A stretch of DNA of 64,000 bases, from assembly GCA_019843655.1 (NCBI GenBank), contig JACDQD010000011.1:9342604-9406603 (forward strand), given 5' to 3'. Of the stretch, positions 52,300 to 64,000 are shown one piece after another. The notes under the pieces were generated by a model that made no database searches, had not been told where the DNA came from, and saw only the letters and a program-made list of their open reading frames with translations. Each line of letters opens with the position of its first letter. Position 1 is the stretch's first letter. Source of the DNA: Lethocerus indicus (lineage: Eukaryota > Arthropoda > Insecta > Hemiptera > Belostomatidae). Made by a program: the position numbers and the translations under genes.

Positions 52300-55200
52300 G
52301 TACAATCATCCTCCACTTACCTTTACTACCCGGTGGTGGCAGTCTAGTTTCTTTGTCGGACTTGTCCTCCCAGTGGCGTCCACATAAATCATGGAATGGT
52401 TTCGCCACAATTAAAATAATGACAGCAGGATTGTGACAACACCGAAGGAATGTCCTATATTGGTTAAATAAAAGCTGGTTAGAATGCGAGAGTTTGGAGA
52501 GTCATAAAGCTTGTTAAAAATGAAAATCACGCTACTTTGTAAACTAAAAATATTGTAGCGTTTCATATGGTCCTTGTTTGAAACTCTTGGATTGAAACCC
52601 TCAAAGCCCGAAGGATCGGAAACCTAATGCCTTTGGAATAATTCTTAGTACATTTTAGATGCCCTTTTATTTCTCGATTCCACTTAATTTTAGTTAATAG
52701 TTTCGTATAATTCGTTGGCCTAAGATGGTGTTTTTGTTATTCGATGATGCTCATATTTTTGGCGCGGTAGTCTTCCGGTTCCAGAACACGTTTTGGTTTT
52801 TAAGGCAAAAATTAAAGTTCTGCGTTGTTTGCTTATGAATGACATCATTCTTCATCTTGGCTTACTAAAATGATGAAAACAATGTGTGATTGAGCGAAAA
52901 TAACGATCAAATTCTCGTTGTTTCTTCACTTCTCTGGTCGTTCATGCGTTGTCGGTAACCATCGCTGAAATGGGCGCCAACTCAAATTGAGAGACATTGT
53001 CGTTACAGTTACACCTAATTGTTACATCACACCATCCAAGTGTCTGACATTGTTCTGAATACTATTTACAAGAATATATCCTTACATATTATAAATATTT
53101 CATTTTATAATATTATAAATATCTACAAGATTAATCCCCCTAATATTTCTTTATTATCTTAGTTGTTTAAGTTTTCTTCCTTTCTTTCCATTAAGATGAG
53201 TACTGGTGACTTTCTTATCCGATAACATTTTTAGTATCATGTCGGCACTGTGCTGAAGATTTTATTCGGCCAACCGGGATCCTGTAACGATAGATTTTAT
53301 GGGTGACGTTATCTTATAAACGCGATAAACGTACGTTTTCGTGTTGCTATCTACAGCGTAGATTCCCAATATAACTCCTATATTTTTGCCATTGGCGATT
53401 AAAACGTTTCATTCTGAGAACAGGCGGGTAATAATCGTACCCACAGTACGATAATAATCAATCCCACCTCGTCAAAATCGAAATACTGCTGAATTAATTA
53501 TAAACTCAATGGAAATCGAATTTTATTAACTGTCATTTCATTTGCGAAGATGAATTCTCGAAAGTAATATCTGTTTATTATTTTTTTGTTTTGTTTAGTT
53601 AAGTTTTGGTTCAATGGATACATACGAAAGTATTTCCTTAATAAAATTGCTGTTTATACCCCGTGTTTGGTTATATGGCCTTTCGTTGTTCCCGGAAGCG
53701 AGCACACAAAAAAATTAATATGCTGGTAGGCATACAAGAAAATGTACGCACAATTCATTTTATTACATGGAGTATTGCTGTACCGACTCATTGACTATAG
53801 TGGAAATGTGTCTTCAGTTATCATTACTTTATTGTCAGTAATTCATAAATTTCGAACTTATTTTTAACCATGTTTAATCTACAGCAATTATTCATTTATG
53901 TTTATAACTTGAGATCTATTCGGGTGATCGATAATTTGTTCACCTTCAAGTATTTTGAAAAACCGTTTTCAAAATAAATTCTTTACAGTTATTTTTACTA
54001 TTTCCTTATAAATATTCAGAAACATTACATGATAATTTGTATCGAAGCTATGTGCAGTTTCATGGTAGTTTTAGTAATACATATGTTTTTAAGCTATTTA
54101 GGATTTCAAAATATTAAGCAATAGTTATAATTGAAGTTAAATAATACACTCAGGTGTGTGAAGTACCTCATATCTGTCCTCACTAATATTAAATACAATA
54201 ATAACCCTCCTTAGTTATCAACATATGTAATTAGTGTATGTTGTTGTTATGGTATGTAAACTAATAAAGCTAACAACATTAACTGATAAAATTAGAGCTA
54301 GTAGAAAGTATAGTTCAAATCTCAAAAATCCGTACAAAATTAAAATTGTAACAAGAAATACATATTCCAGAAACCTAGCAGTCAGCATATATACGGGCAC
54401 TAAAAGTAAGTTGAAATGAAGCTCCGGTCCGAACCTCCATATTCTCCCGCCATAACCGTTAAGTCACGGGACCGCCGCGCGGGGAGAAAAAAAGCACTAA
54501 GTACGAATTTACAGGGTTGTTTCTTTCTACGGGGGCTTTCTTTTTACGCCCCAAACGTAAAAGGGGGCCCGGGGCCAGCTCAGCGCTATCCGCGCGGGAC
54601 AGATCACGATTTTTAGTGCCATTTTATGCCTCCTCTTATCCCGCATTTTTCCTGTATATTTTCGGGTATTATTCACCGCCCCGGCGGGCTGAACAGGGAG
54701 GGAGCGTGAATCGTACAAATCCGTAAATGACGGGGAAATACTTCCTTTGCTCCGATATGTGAATAGGTTACATGCCCCAATGCCTCAGGTGTTATTAGTT
54801 ATTCTACATTCTGCAGAACAATGCGATTTCATATTTATTGACTCTAAAGTTTGGCTTACGTAAAATGAACCCTCCTAGTACTTCCTGAAGTCGTACACTT
54901 CAGTACCCAAAGTATGATTTCAGAATCAACCAGCTGGATGACCGCTCACTTATTTCGTCCTAAGCTAGACCGGTTACTAGCATCCTGTTAGTAACAGTGT
55001 AACAGTGTAGTACCGGCGTTGATTACGAAGAATGTAGGATCATATAGTGGAGACGGAAAGTCCCACGAAGTTGCAGAAAGCCCCCAAAAAATAACTCAAG
55101 ACTTATATTTTCGTGTTTGTACCTTGTAGATAGCTACACATCCTTTTGAAATAATGCGTGATACCTTGTATATTTCCATTTTTGAAACAAAGGACGAGGA

Positions 55201-56068
55201 ATTTCGATCGAACGTAATTCTCCTAAAATTTGATGTACCGATCAATGCGACATCTAATAAGCCCGACCTCTTTTGACATCCTCGAGCTCTAGTTTTTTTG
55301 TTATCAAACCACTAAGCGACTTCGCGCCCTCTCCGGCTTTCAGGATTTATTTTCGAATTTATTTTTCCCTAGTTATTCCCCGAGCGCTGAGCAGAGGGGG
55401 GAGCTGAGGCGCCTCCGAGGTTCATTTGTTGCAACTCATTTCAAAACTCGCCCGGCTTTAAAGTACTCATTCGTGTGTTTGTGTTTTCGCGCCGTCGTTA
55501 TATATATATGTATATTTGAGAAGGGCCCTCGGCCCCGGGAGACTTTCCTCCTTTGTCGGAGGTAAACACGAATAAACAAGCGTTATTTATGCAGGGGGCG
55601 GAGGGGGACGGCCCCTAACCTATATTTCTTGCGGCGGGCTCCCGAAGGCAAAAACTGTATTCCGGCGTTAAGCTTCCTGCTTCTCTGCCGATTCGACGGC
55701 CAGAACTAAACTAATGGACCGAATATCGTTGAATATATTCACATTATATTCCGACAGAACTTGGTAATTGCAAATGACGCTCCGAATTCGGTTTTTTTAC
55801 ATTATTTCCCTTGCGCATAAATCTCAGGAAACTCCGATAACGACATACTAAGACAATATTCAGAAATTAATTGACTCTGGTAGGAAAACCGGCGAAAGTT
55901 TTGTCCGCTGATTTGGAATTCTCGCTACCCTAAGTAGCATCCAATTATGATCCTATTATGCTTACGTATGCAGATAAATCACCTGAAACATAGTGACACA
56001 GTGTAGGAATATTCCTGAGAGAACAGATTGACAGCGACGGACTAAATTTACATTATAATATTTTGCAG

Positions 56069-56095
56069 AATTTATATTTTGTAAATACCAGTCAG
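56069..56095 (+). other. Possible 27-nt microexon or ratchet-like site within the presumed transporter intron
   Basis: ATAATATTTTGCAG (ending 56068) is an acceptor-like sequence, and 27 nt later CAG is followed by GTAAGT (56096-56101). Twenty-seven nucleotides preserve phase, and read in phase 1 there is no stop. The encoded residues do not resemble SLC16 helix 1 or 2, so a coding microexon is unlikely; a cryptic exon is an alternative. Confidence 0.2.
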
Positions 56096-59000
56096 GTAAG
56101 TCTTGTAATTCTTAATCATGAATTAAAATAATATTTTACGAAAACCATGTCAAAGAATTTGATTTTTGGTTTCAATCTATTGTTTGGTGCGTCCTAGCCA
56201 TTCACGTGTGGCCATCTAGTCACTAACCCATCATATTCTTGTGTAATAATAACACAAATAATTAGATAGCCCAGGAGTGTTCTTTTGCCACTATCGAAAC
56301 TTTCAGCGGGCCAAAGAACTCCGACCCAGTTAACGTCTATTCGACCGGAGTGGAATTAAAAATTCAATTAAATTAATTTCTCTTTTCTTTTTAATATTGG
56401 ACCCGATTCGCGGAACGCTTCTCATATTTCCGCCGCGCGAATTTCCACTTATTAAAACTAGTTGGGACACTCGACCCCCGGCGATGCGGAGTTCTATTTT
56501 TTTTTCCAATTAAACGATCGTATTTCAGAGAGGCGGAACGCCGGATTAACCCGGCGGTGTCCCTCCGTTGAAACGAACGGCTTTTACCTAGCGCTAGGGG
56601 GAGAGAAAGAGAGGACTTCAGATTTTTTCGGATGCAATCGGAGTGCAATTATACGTAAAGCCCGACTTCAGAGGAGATATTTCGTTACACAGAATAATTA
56701 AATTTTATTGTTCTAGGATTTTGTTCAGTTTAAGAAAAATGTCGAAAGTTTTGTTCAATGGTCGAATTGAAATTAAATTCACTGAGGAGCCTGAGCTGTT
56801 CATCGGTCATTCATCTTTTTTGGGGGGGTACTCAGCTCCCCTTTACCATTGCTTGGTCTACCAAATGTTTTTATAAATTTTATAATATGCATAAAATATG
56901 TGTCGTATCCAAGAAATCCTTTTTTTAGCGCGTTATCAAAATTCTTTTCTGTACAGAAATTCTGGGAATTTAATTCCCACTTCCTGATTCTTGTGCTCCT
57001 TTCCTGTGAAAGTCTTGTAAAGAGGATAAAACAAAGTTTTGTTTTATAAGCGTCCCCCGCGTTTTTCGCATATTTCTTCACTGTGTAGGTGTATCTGGAG
57101 CGAACACAGTCGTCTTCCGCTCGACGTTTATGGTCTTATTATTTCGAGTTGGATCGGAATTCCCTTCCCTCTCCGCGGGTATAATTGTACGGGAAACCGA
57201 AAACGCCATAATTTCCATTCCGGTTTTCTGTATGCATAAATTTTTCCGACCGGGGACGAGAGCCGTCCGGCCCTTTTGTGGTTCGGTGAATGAATTACGC
57301 CTTTTCCTTCCCCCATTGTCGGAGGGCCGTTCCTCTGTGTGTTTTTCCTGAGCGGCTCTGGAAAGGGTTTCTAATGTGACATAATACGGAAAACTACTCG
57401 GCGTGGCTGGATTCAACCCCGTATACTTACGGGATTGTGAGGCATCTATATATTCTGTAACCGTATTTAAAAGTTACAATGTCGGGTCCTTCATTTGAAC
57501 AAACTGTTGTTTACAGCACCTTTCCAAATTATTTATTCAGAATTTAAGATGCATGAGGGGGTGGATACTACAGTTACGGTCGTTACTAGTATATCAGATG
57601 TAAATTAGCTGAAATTACATTCTAATTTTCACAGTTAATAATAATGCTTAAATCTGGCGTCGGTAATCCGTCGCTGAAATTTCAAGAATACGGGAATTGT
57701 TAATTGTAGGCACGGACAATAACTGAAATTAGTGTAATGAATCTAATTGGCCGTATGTCCTTATAAAGAACTAGATAATGATTCACGTTTGCATTGTTCC
57801 CCATCGTGCGATTATATACTGTGTAGCGATAAGTGACTCCGTCGGTTAACACGGAAATTGCTTCTAATTGCTGTTGCGGCACATGGGTTTTCGGACGTTT
57901 GTTCGTCTTATTATCTATTGAACATTGCTTTTCAACATTGCTTGTCGGTATTTACAATTGTCCTAGGTCGTTAAATGAATTGTGGGTCAAAAATTCCCCT
58001 CTGGTCTATGTCTAAGAGTCAAATTTTATGCTACGTTGCATTAAAGTCACTAAAGCCTACCATAGGTGTGATCTACGCTGTTTTAGGCGAAATTTGACTG
58101 CCTGTTTTAAATTCAGTATTATATCAATTATCAACAAATGTTATGTTTACTATTGCTGTTCCGTTTGAGCTTTCCAAACGCATTGCGGGATAAATTTTGC
58201 CGCGTTGTCGCTGTATAATAACCGTTTCCCTGGAAGAGATATTAAGTACCGGGCAGTTAAGAAGACGAGAATTAAAACGTCAGTGGGGCTCGAAAGCGGG
58301 CCCGCCTCTTCCCTAGCACCTGCCCGCCGGCTGGGAAATCGCCAACCATATATCAAGCTTATACCTCCCTCCTTTATTATTATCATCCTGCTCCCAGCCC
58401 GATTATAGATTTAGCACGCTTCCCACATTTGCTTAAGCGGAGATACCGGGGCCGCTGCACAGTTACCGTTAGGAAATCAGCGAAACTTCCAGCCGATTCA
58501 CTGACTGTGGTACGCTCCGTGAGACAATAGAACAAAGGCTAATTTTTATTTCTTTTTCGTTTATTAAATATAAACGCTGTAAATGTTATTCGACAAAACT
58601 GTATATAATAGATATGCATGTGAGGTGGGGCTGCGTTCTAATATATTTATACAACCTATTAGTTTTGTCTAATAATTTGCATTATTCGAACTAATTTTTT
58701 TAATTTTTAAACATTATTTCTATTCATTCTTTTTTAAAAATACTGTTAATATGCGGTGGTTTTGTTTTGTTGATCTGAATTGCAATTCTTGATATGTCCA
58801 TACTTGTGAATAATAGGTATCGGATTCTGAGTAGTTTGATAATATGTTTTCCTGGATTTCGGTGGAAACCCCCAGTTAAGATTACAAGAGTATAGTAGGT
58901 TCTATACGGAAAGTAATAATGATCTTTCGCATAGCGGAGGGGAGTCGCCGGTAGGGCCTTATCCACTTACACTACCGCGAATAAGCCGATTGTTACACAC

Positions 59001-61838
59001 AACTGTCTACAGAGTGGCAGTATTTTTGGGATTAACCGTGCAATTTTGGAAACTGAGCCGAAATTATTGGTCACTTCGGAGTTTAGGGTCCTTGCGGAAG
59101 GCGGCTAAAATGTTCTTTGGTAAAGTTTAAGTTTTCGGATTTTTTTATTACAACACTATTGATTATTAGTCTATATAAATCTTTGATTTACATTCTTCTG
59201 GACGAGTCCACAGAATCTTTATTCCATAAATCTGGAACTTTATGCCTTTGGTATAAATATAACGCTTATTCAACCTCCATTATAATCGAAAAAATAAGAC
59301 GAAATTATTACCGCAAAGCGGTTCACTAATAATATATAATCAGCTGTTGGATGATTTTGAGGCGGAGGATGTTCAACCCCCCTTATCAATAAGAAGTGGA
59401 TTTGTGGGAATAAGCCGATTCATAAAAATAAGCATTCTCCCGGATAAACAGCGAAATTATTTTTGGGATTAGGGTTGAGAATTTGGAAATGGACCCCAAG
59501 CTTTACTTTAGAGTGATTTGCATTTCTAAAGCCGCAAGTCCTGTTTTATTGCTGCGAACGCTTAGATCACTGATGCAAATTTCCCTCCAGAAAATTTGGG
59601 TTCTATCTAGCTGTGGACAATTTCAAATTCTCCCCGGAACCAGTAGAGATAAAACACCACTGAAAATGTACTCGTGACCACATTGACTATAACCTACATG
59701 CACAACAATATAGCACTAATACCGTACACAGGTACCAAAGCGCTAACGGTACATACTTCAGTATTTCAGAATTTACTAGGTGCACCGTGATTCATTCTTC
59801 TTTAGATGCATAGAAATCGGTATTAATGAGGCGGCCATATGCGAAAGCCGGGGGAATGGAATGGATGCAGAAAAAAAACCCAGTAAATAACGCCGGCTCC
59901 GGCGATTGGAACATTTGAAAAAAACAGTTTCCCGAACCTGGATTTAAACGGTAAAACGGTATTTATCTGGTTATCTTGGTGTGTGCCTTGGGGGGCGGAA
60001 CGAACCGGCCTGCCGGCTCCAATTCGGCCCCAGCCGAGCAGATCCGACCCGCAGATAGCGTAGACTTCGTATTTTTCTTGCGATCGTAAAAATGTTTTCG
60101 CGAGGGGCGGCACCCCTCCCCACACCCCTCCGGTGTACAATCTAGGCGTTGCAAAATCGGCCCTGTTATAACTTTTAATGCAAAGTTCAAACATACCTTT
60201 CGAAAGAGCCCCCGAACTGTGAAATCGGACTCTTGAACAATCGCGGTACCGAGATACCAGGCCATGAAAAACGTTAAACGCGACTAAATCGGTTTCGGTA
60301 GTCTGAATCTAGTTGAAAGTTATGTTTCCTTTCCGTTCGTTTTATGCGGACTATTATTATAAGTTGTAACTTAATTTCCATATTCTAGAGTTCTTCTGAT
60401 TTAATGTGTTAAAAATTATAATTCGAATCAGTTTGTGGTTATTGAATGTTTCCAATGTAGATCTTGGGACGGTTCATACAGTTTGAACAAACATTTTTAT
60501 TTTCAAGGCTCATTTCGAGGATCAATACTTGAACTCGAATAGATATTATAACACTAAACAAAACAAGTTTTATTACAAAACAACTGTTGTAAACTTCGGG
60601 TATAGTCCTGCGTGTGCATATGTAAATATATTCGCGAAGTAATATATATATTTCTTTACATAAACTGTATTCTCTATGGTAATCCAGCAACCATATTAAA
60701 TAATGGAACATCACTCACAATGGGACTGTCGTATTAGTTATTCGATCCGTATTAGTATTGAATCTCGATTATAAAAAGAAATCGTGTCTCGTCCCACGTG
60801 GGATAAGGATTGTCATTCGTGGTAGGAACTGCCTTTAATCCGACATTATCTATCTTATACGTACGGCATATTATAATTAAAAACTAACGAAATCGCACAA
60901 TGGTCCATTCAGACGAGAATGTAAATTTCTTTTCGGCGCGCAGTAAAGAATCGATACTGGACGTAACTGATTTCCGTTTGGGCAAACCGGGATGAAGCTT
61001 ACTCCTATTATTCAAATTTTAATCGTCCGTCAAACCTCCTATCGACAAGTGGGAGCACCGAATTAACATAGGATCGCCGTTGAGAAAATACGAAACAATC
61101 GATTGTAATAATAATTTGAATGCTCTTGTGGCCTCAAGAAATTTCGGCCTGCTCCGAGCGTTTCCGACTCGGCGCCCCGCGCGCGTACCGATCGTCTGAT
61201 GTATGCGACCCGTGCATTCATTAAGACCAAAAAAAACTATCATTGTGAACGAGCCAGGCGGAGTATAATTATGCAAATGCAAATAACTTATTATATGCTT
61301 AATTCTTTTCCACAGATAATTGCATTTTAATTAGGCCCCGCTGTGTATGGACGGGAAATTCTCCCTTCACCGGCTTTCGTTTGCGAATCGTTTAAGATTG
61401 TCGAACCAGGTTGAGAGGGGGGGGACGCGAGCGTGCACATTGTACGTCTTTTAGATGACTCAATTCCACCCTGAGTACGTTTTATTGGTTTAAAATACCC
61501 GGCGATTTGTCTTAGAAGATAAATTCTGAATGTTAATTTTATTGTATGGAATAAAGCTACCCTAATAGGTCTAAATTCTGTCATGATGCCCCACATTGGC
61601 AATGGTACCGAAGTAGCATATCGTATGGAAAATATTAAAATACTACAATAATTTAAAAATTCATGAATATCGTATTCATGAATAATAATCATACATACAT
61701 ACTAAGATAAGTGTGGGGGCGGATCACAAGAGACTGTACATGTCTTGTGATAGTGCGTCCTTTCGTATATCGTTGAAGCGTTCTTATGTCACCGTAGATT
61801 TTGTGTGTTTCTGTCTCCTCTCGTTGGTTTGGTCTTTT

Positions 61839-61875
61839 GCTAGACCGGTTTCGGCTGCTCGCCATCTTCAGTAGC
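61839..61875 (-). ncRNA. Hammerhead-ribozyme-like motif, left arm of complete element (opposite strand)
   Basis: Read on the minus strand this is the cleanest copy in the window: GCTA, CTGAAGA, T, GGC-GAGCA-GCC, GAA, ACCGGT, C (preferred cleavage base), TAGC. It differs from the right-arm copy at only two positions (loop base and cleavage base). Being on the opposite strand, a transcript of either strand of the element would carry one sense hammerhead and the complement of the other. Confidence 0.6.
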
Positions 61876-62162
61876 GGTGTTAATCACTTTTGGCACTTTG
61901 GATGTTTTTCGGGCATCCTCACTGCACTCTCACTGTCACTTGTACTGTGGTGGTTGTCTGTTTTGTCGTGTGTATACATACGTGTCTCGTTATTGTGTTT
62001 TGGGGCGTGTGGTTTTGTCTTCATTGTAGTGGGGGGAGGGGGAAACTCCCAAAAAAAAATAACGAGACACGTATATACAGACAACCACCATAGTACAAGT
62101 GACAGTGACAGTGCAGTGAGGATGCCCGAAAAACATCCAAAGTGCCAAAAGTGACTTACACC

Positions 62163-62199
62163 GCTACTGAAGATGGCGAACAGCCGAAACCGGTTTAGC
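62163..62199 (+). ncRNA. Hammerhead-ribozyme-like motif, right arm of complete element
   Basis: Elements in order: GCTA (stem I, 62163-62166), CTGAAGA core (62167-62173), one extra T, GGC-GAACA-GCC hairpin (stem II, 62175-62185), GAA (62186-62188), ACCGGT (62189-62194), T at the cleavage position (62195), and TAGC (62196-62199), which pairs with GCTA. This is the type I hammerhead arrangement CUGANGA...GAAA...UH. ACCGGU would form a loopless stem III in one molecule and could pair between two molecules as an active dimer. The unpaired T after the first core block departs from the consensus. Self-cleavage is not shown by sequence alone. Confidence 0.55.
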
Positions 62200-64000
62200 G
62201 AAAGCCCAAACCAGCGAGAGGAGACAGAAACGCACAAAATCTACGGTATTCCAATCCCTCGCAGACCACAAAACAGGTATGTTAAACTAGTTCTTATGTT
62301 GTTGACATAAAATTAATGAGTGGCTCTTAAGGATAAAAATGTAGCGGCGTTAGGTCCAATACGGGGCAGGGTCCAAGAACAAAGGAGCCGGGAGCGGCGG
62401 TGACGCAACCCGTTCCGAATCCCGACTCATTGTTCCGTCCGGTTCTGTATATACGAGCCCAGCTAGATATCGGGCCGGCACGCGAGCCCCACAATACTAA
62501 TAGCCGGGATAATCACTGTGATTACAAGAAGGTTGTGTAGGGGCGGGGGGGGCGAATAACACACACCGCGCCTTGTCTGACTGTCATCGCCGTTGACCTG
62601 CACGAAGATCGACACGTGGTTTTCGAAACGAGGCGCGGCTCCTGCCCGTTATCATGATGGCAGTTTCCGGTAATCAGGCTTCAAACCGGACGGACGGAAA
62701 CCATAGGAAAGAGACCTATAATAAAAGAATTCTAGGCCAAATAGTTTATATTATTTAATTAGGCCGTCACAACCCTGGATGGATCTTGGCACGTTTGGGC
62801 CACACGGGTTTGGGCCTTCATAAATCTACTCTTCCATTCCCAGCGTACAGATATTCACCCCTCCCTAGGGATCGAGTTCCGATCAATCCCGAGAAGAAAC
62901 CCCGATGGATGATACGGCTTTCCGGAGTCCTGGCGAAGTGGTGAGAATGGAGAAAATAGAGGAAATCTTCGCCAGTTCCTGATTTGTGGAAGTCCATAAA
63001 AGAATGGATTAAAAGACTCTAGGAAAGATGAGATGGGACGGAGGGACTCGGTAACCTAATAGTTTGGAGGATGGAGCGTGTTGTTCCTCAGAACAGATTT
63101 ACAATGCAGAATAATCCGCCGCATTGATTTGCCTCAAACTCAGAGGTCATTCGGTCGGCTATAAAACCAATTTAGAACTTAATTAGATTTTCAACTGCAA
63201 CGTCCACGCGCGCACGTTGCGGCCCTTAACCCACTAATAGTGCGGATTACAAGATCGGAGCTGTTAATTACCGCCCGGGGCTCTATTCCCTACTGTTTTA
63301 ATAGCCGTTTGCCTTTCATTCATCTGGTTGGGAGTGGGCGCCTAACAGGATCGCGCCCGCACCCATTATGCCCCGTTCCGGGGTCCCACAGAGGCCGGTG
63401 GCCATTTTTCAATTGGATTCGAATTTCTCTACGCCTATTTAAAAATGTTTCGATCCCCGTATCCTTGAATTATGCAATATTGTGATACATTACCATCTGA
63501 AAAATTAACGCACAACATTATTTTAGCTTAATGTTTAGGCAGAAGTTTGCGATGGTTCCAAATGCCATCATCTGATTTTCTGATTCCTTTCGCTCGTTTC
63601 GCTCGCCGAAATTTCGCTATCACAAATTTCTGACCAAGAACCAAATATACGTTTAAATCAATACCACATCATCTCCATCCTTAGCCTGTTAACTGAATTT
63701 ATGAAAGTCCCCTCGACTAATTAGTCCCAGTGTACCAAATTTTCCTGAAATTAAATGCGTTGTAACATATAACCTTAATGTTTACATGTAGTCTCAGTCT
63801 ATACGCGTTTTTGTAAAGGGTTAATATAGTATGTTGGACTATGAAATATATTGACCCAAACGTCGGATATCGTGGCCTGGACTTCAGTTCCAGGCTGTTG
63901 GCGAGAACGTACGCTTTCGTATCCCTTTTTTTGTGTGACCGGCCTAAAGTCGGAGTGCGGAAGTCCTATATTCTGCCCGTAAGTAGGCGGCCTGAAGGTT

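Larger units (their letters stand above)
61790..62289 (+). mobile_element. Palindromic Penelope/retrozyme-like non-autonomous element, complete copy with 10-bp target-site duplication
   Basis: GTTCTTATGT occurs immediately before (61780-61789) and after (62290-62299) the element. The left arm (about 61791-61995) and right arm (about 62059-62247) are near-perfect reverse complements, from ACCGTAGATT at the left to AATCTACGG-type sequence at the right, around a G-rich spacer (about 61996-62058). The right arm has lost a few bases where the left reads TTTTGTCGTG. A tail of about 42 nt (62248-62289, containing CTCGCAGACCACAAAACAGG) is unique to one end and is also present in the 8.2-kb copy. Both arms carry a hammerhead-like motif. 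No protein is encoded; open frames on both strands give the same peptide because of the palindrome. Variable 10-13 bp duplications point to target-primed insertion rather than a cut-and-paste transposase. Assignment to a Penelope-like or retrozyme origin is inference. Confidence 0.8.
52300..64000 (+). other. Presumed intron 1 of the transporter gene (3' end outside window)
   Basis: The intron opens with GTACAA directly after CAG. No further SLC16-like exon was recognised in any reading frame up to the window end, so the intron is inferred to exceed 11.7 kb. It holds the complete palindromic element at 61790-62289, a possible microexon near 56069-56095, and otherwise AT-rich sequence with GC-richer patches (for example about 54420-54720, 55320-55680, 56400-56600, 62340-62700). 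Small divergent exons of other genes could be missed. Confidence 0.55.

Noticed and set aside
52300..52436. Continuation of the transporter reading frame to the stop at 52434
   Set aside because: Sequence after CAG|GTACAA loses all SLC16 character and stops soon after; treated as intron.
61801..62237. Two 117-codon open frames on opposite strands starting with the same residues (MCVSVSSRWFG)
   Set aside because: They are the same palindromic arm read from each side of the element; no domain, no conservation signal, not a gene.

Overview
This is a eukaryotic nuclear window, most likely from an insect or closely related arthropod. It is AT-rich with scattered GC-rich islands, has many (TA)n and (GA)n microsatellites, has no bacterial-type gene layout, and is overwhelmingly non-coding. 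The order or genus cannot be named from the sequence alone. Reading frames are short throughout, and nearly all of them look like chance.

One protein-coding segment is convincing: the first coding exon (51969-52299, + strand) of an SLC16-type monocarboxylate transporter. It carries the hallmark PEGGWGWAV sequence leading into the first membrane helix and ends at a good splice donor, CAG|GTACAA. It sits in a CpG-rich promoter-like block (about 51640-52240). The rest of the gene was not found, so 52300 to the window end is read as a first intron of at least 11.7 kb.

Upstream (1-51.6 kb) no coding exon is recognised. Two sites on the + strand, 13430|13431 and 32763|32764, show a full 3' splice site (pyrimidine tract plus TTTGTTTCAG) joined directly to a 5' splice site (GTAAGT or GTAAGC). 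These are the hallmark of recursive splicing (ratchet points, zero-length exons) in very long introns. Each has a second GTAAGT donor shortly downstream. They suggest that much of the left half is one very long + strand intron, either of an unseen gene or of a 5' leader of the transporter gene.

The main mobile element is a 445-500 bp near-palindromic element with two full copies (8198-8644 and 61790-62289) and at least three fragments. The copies have 10-13 bp target-site duplications of different length and sequence, and a unique tail at one end. The arms contain a 37-nt motif that folds as a hammerhead ribozyme: CTGAAGA, a stem-loop, GAA, a palindromic ACCGGT, then C, closed by GCTA/TAGC. 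This combination resembles non-autonomous Penelope-like elements or animal retrozymes, but arranged as a fold-back with ribozymes on opposite strands. It is the most unusual system in the window.

The remainder consists of weak tRNA-like (SINE-like) remnants, simple repeats, several clean inverted repeats and otherwise unremarkable intergenic or intronic DNA.
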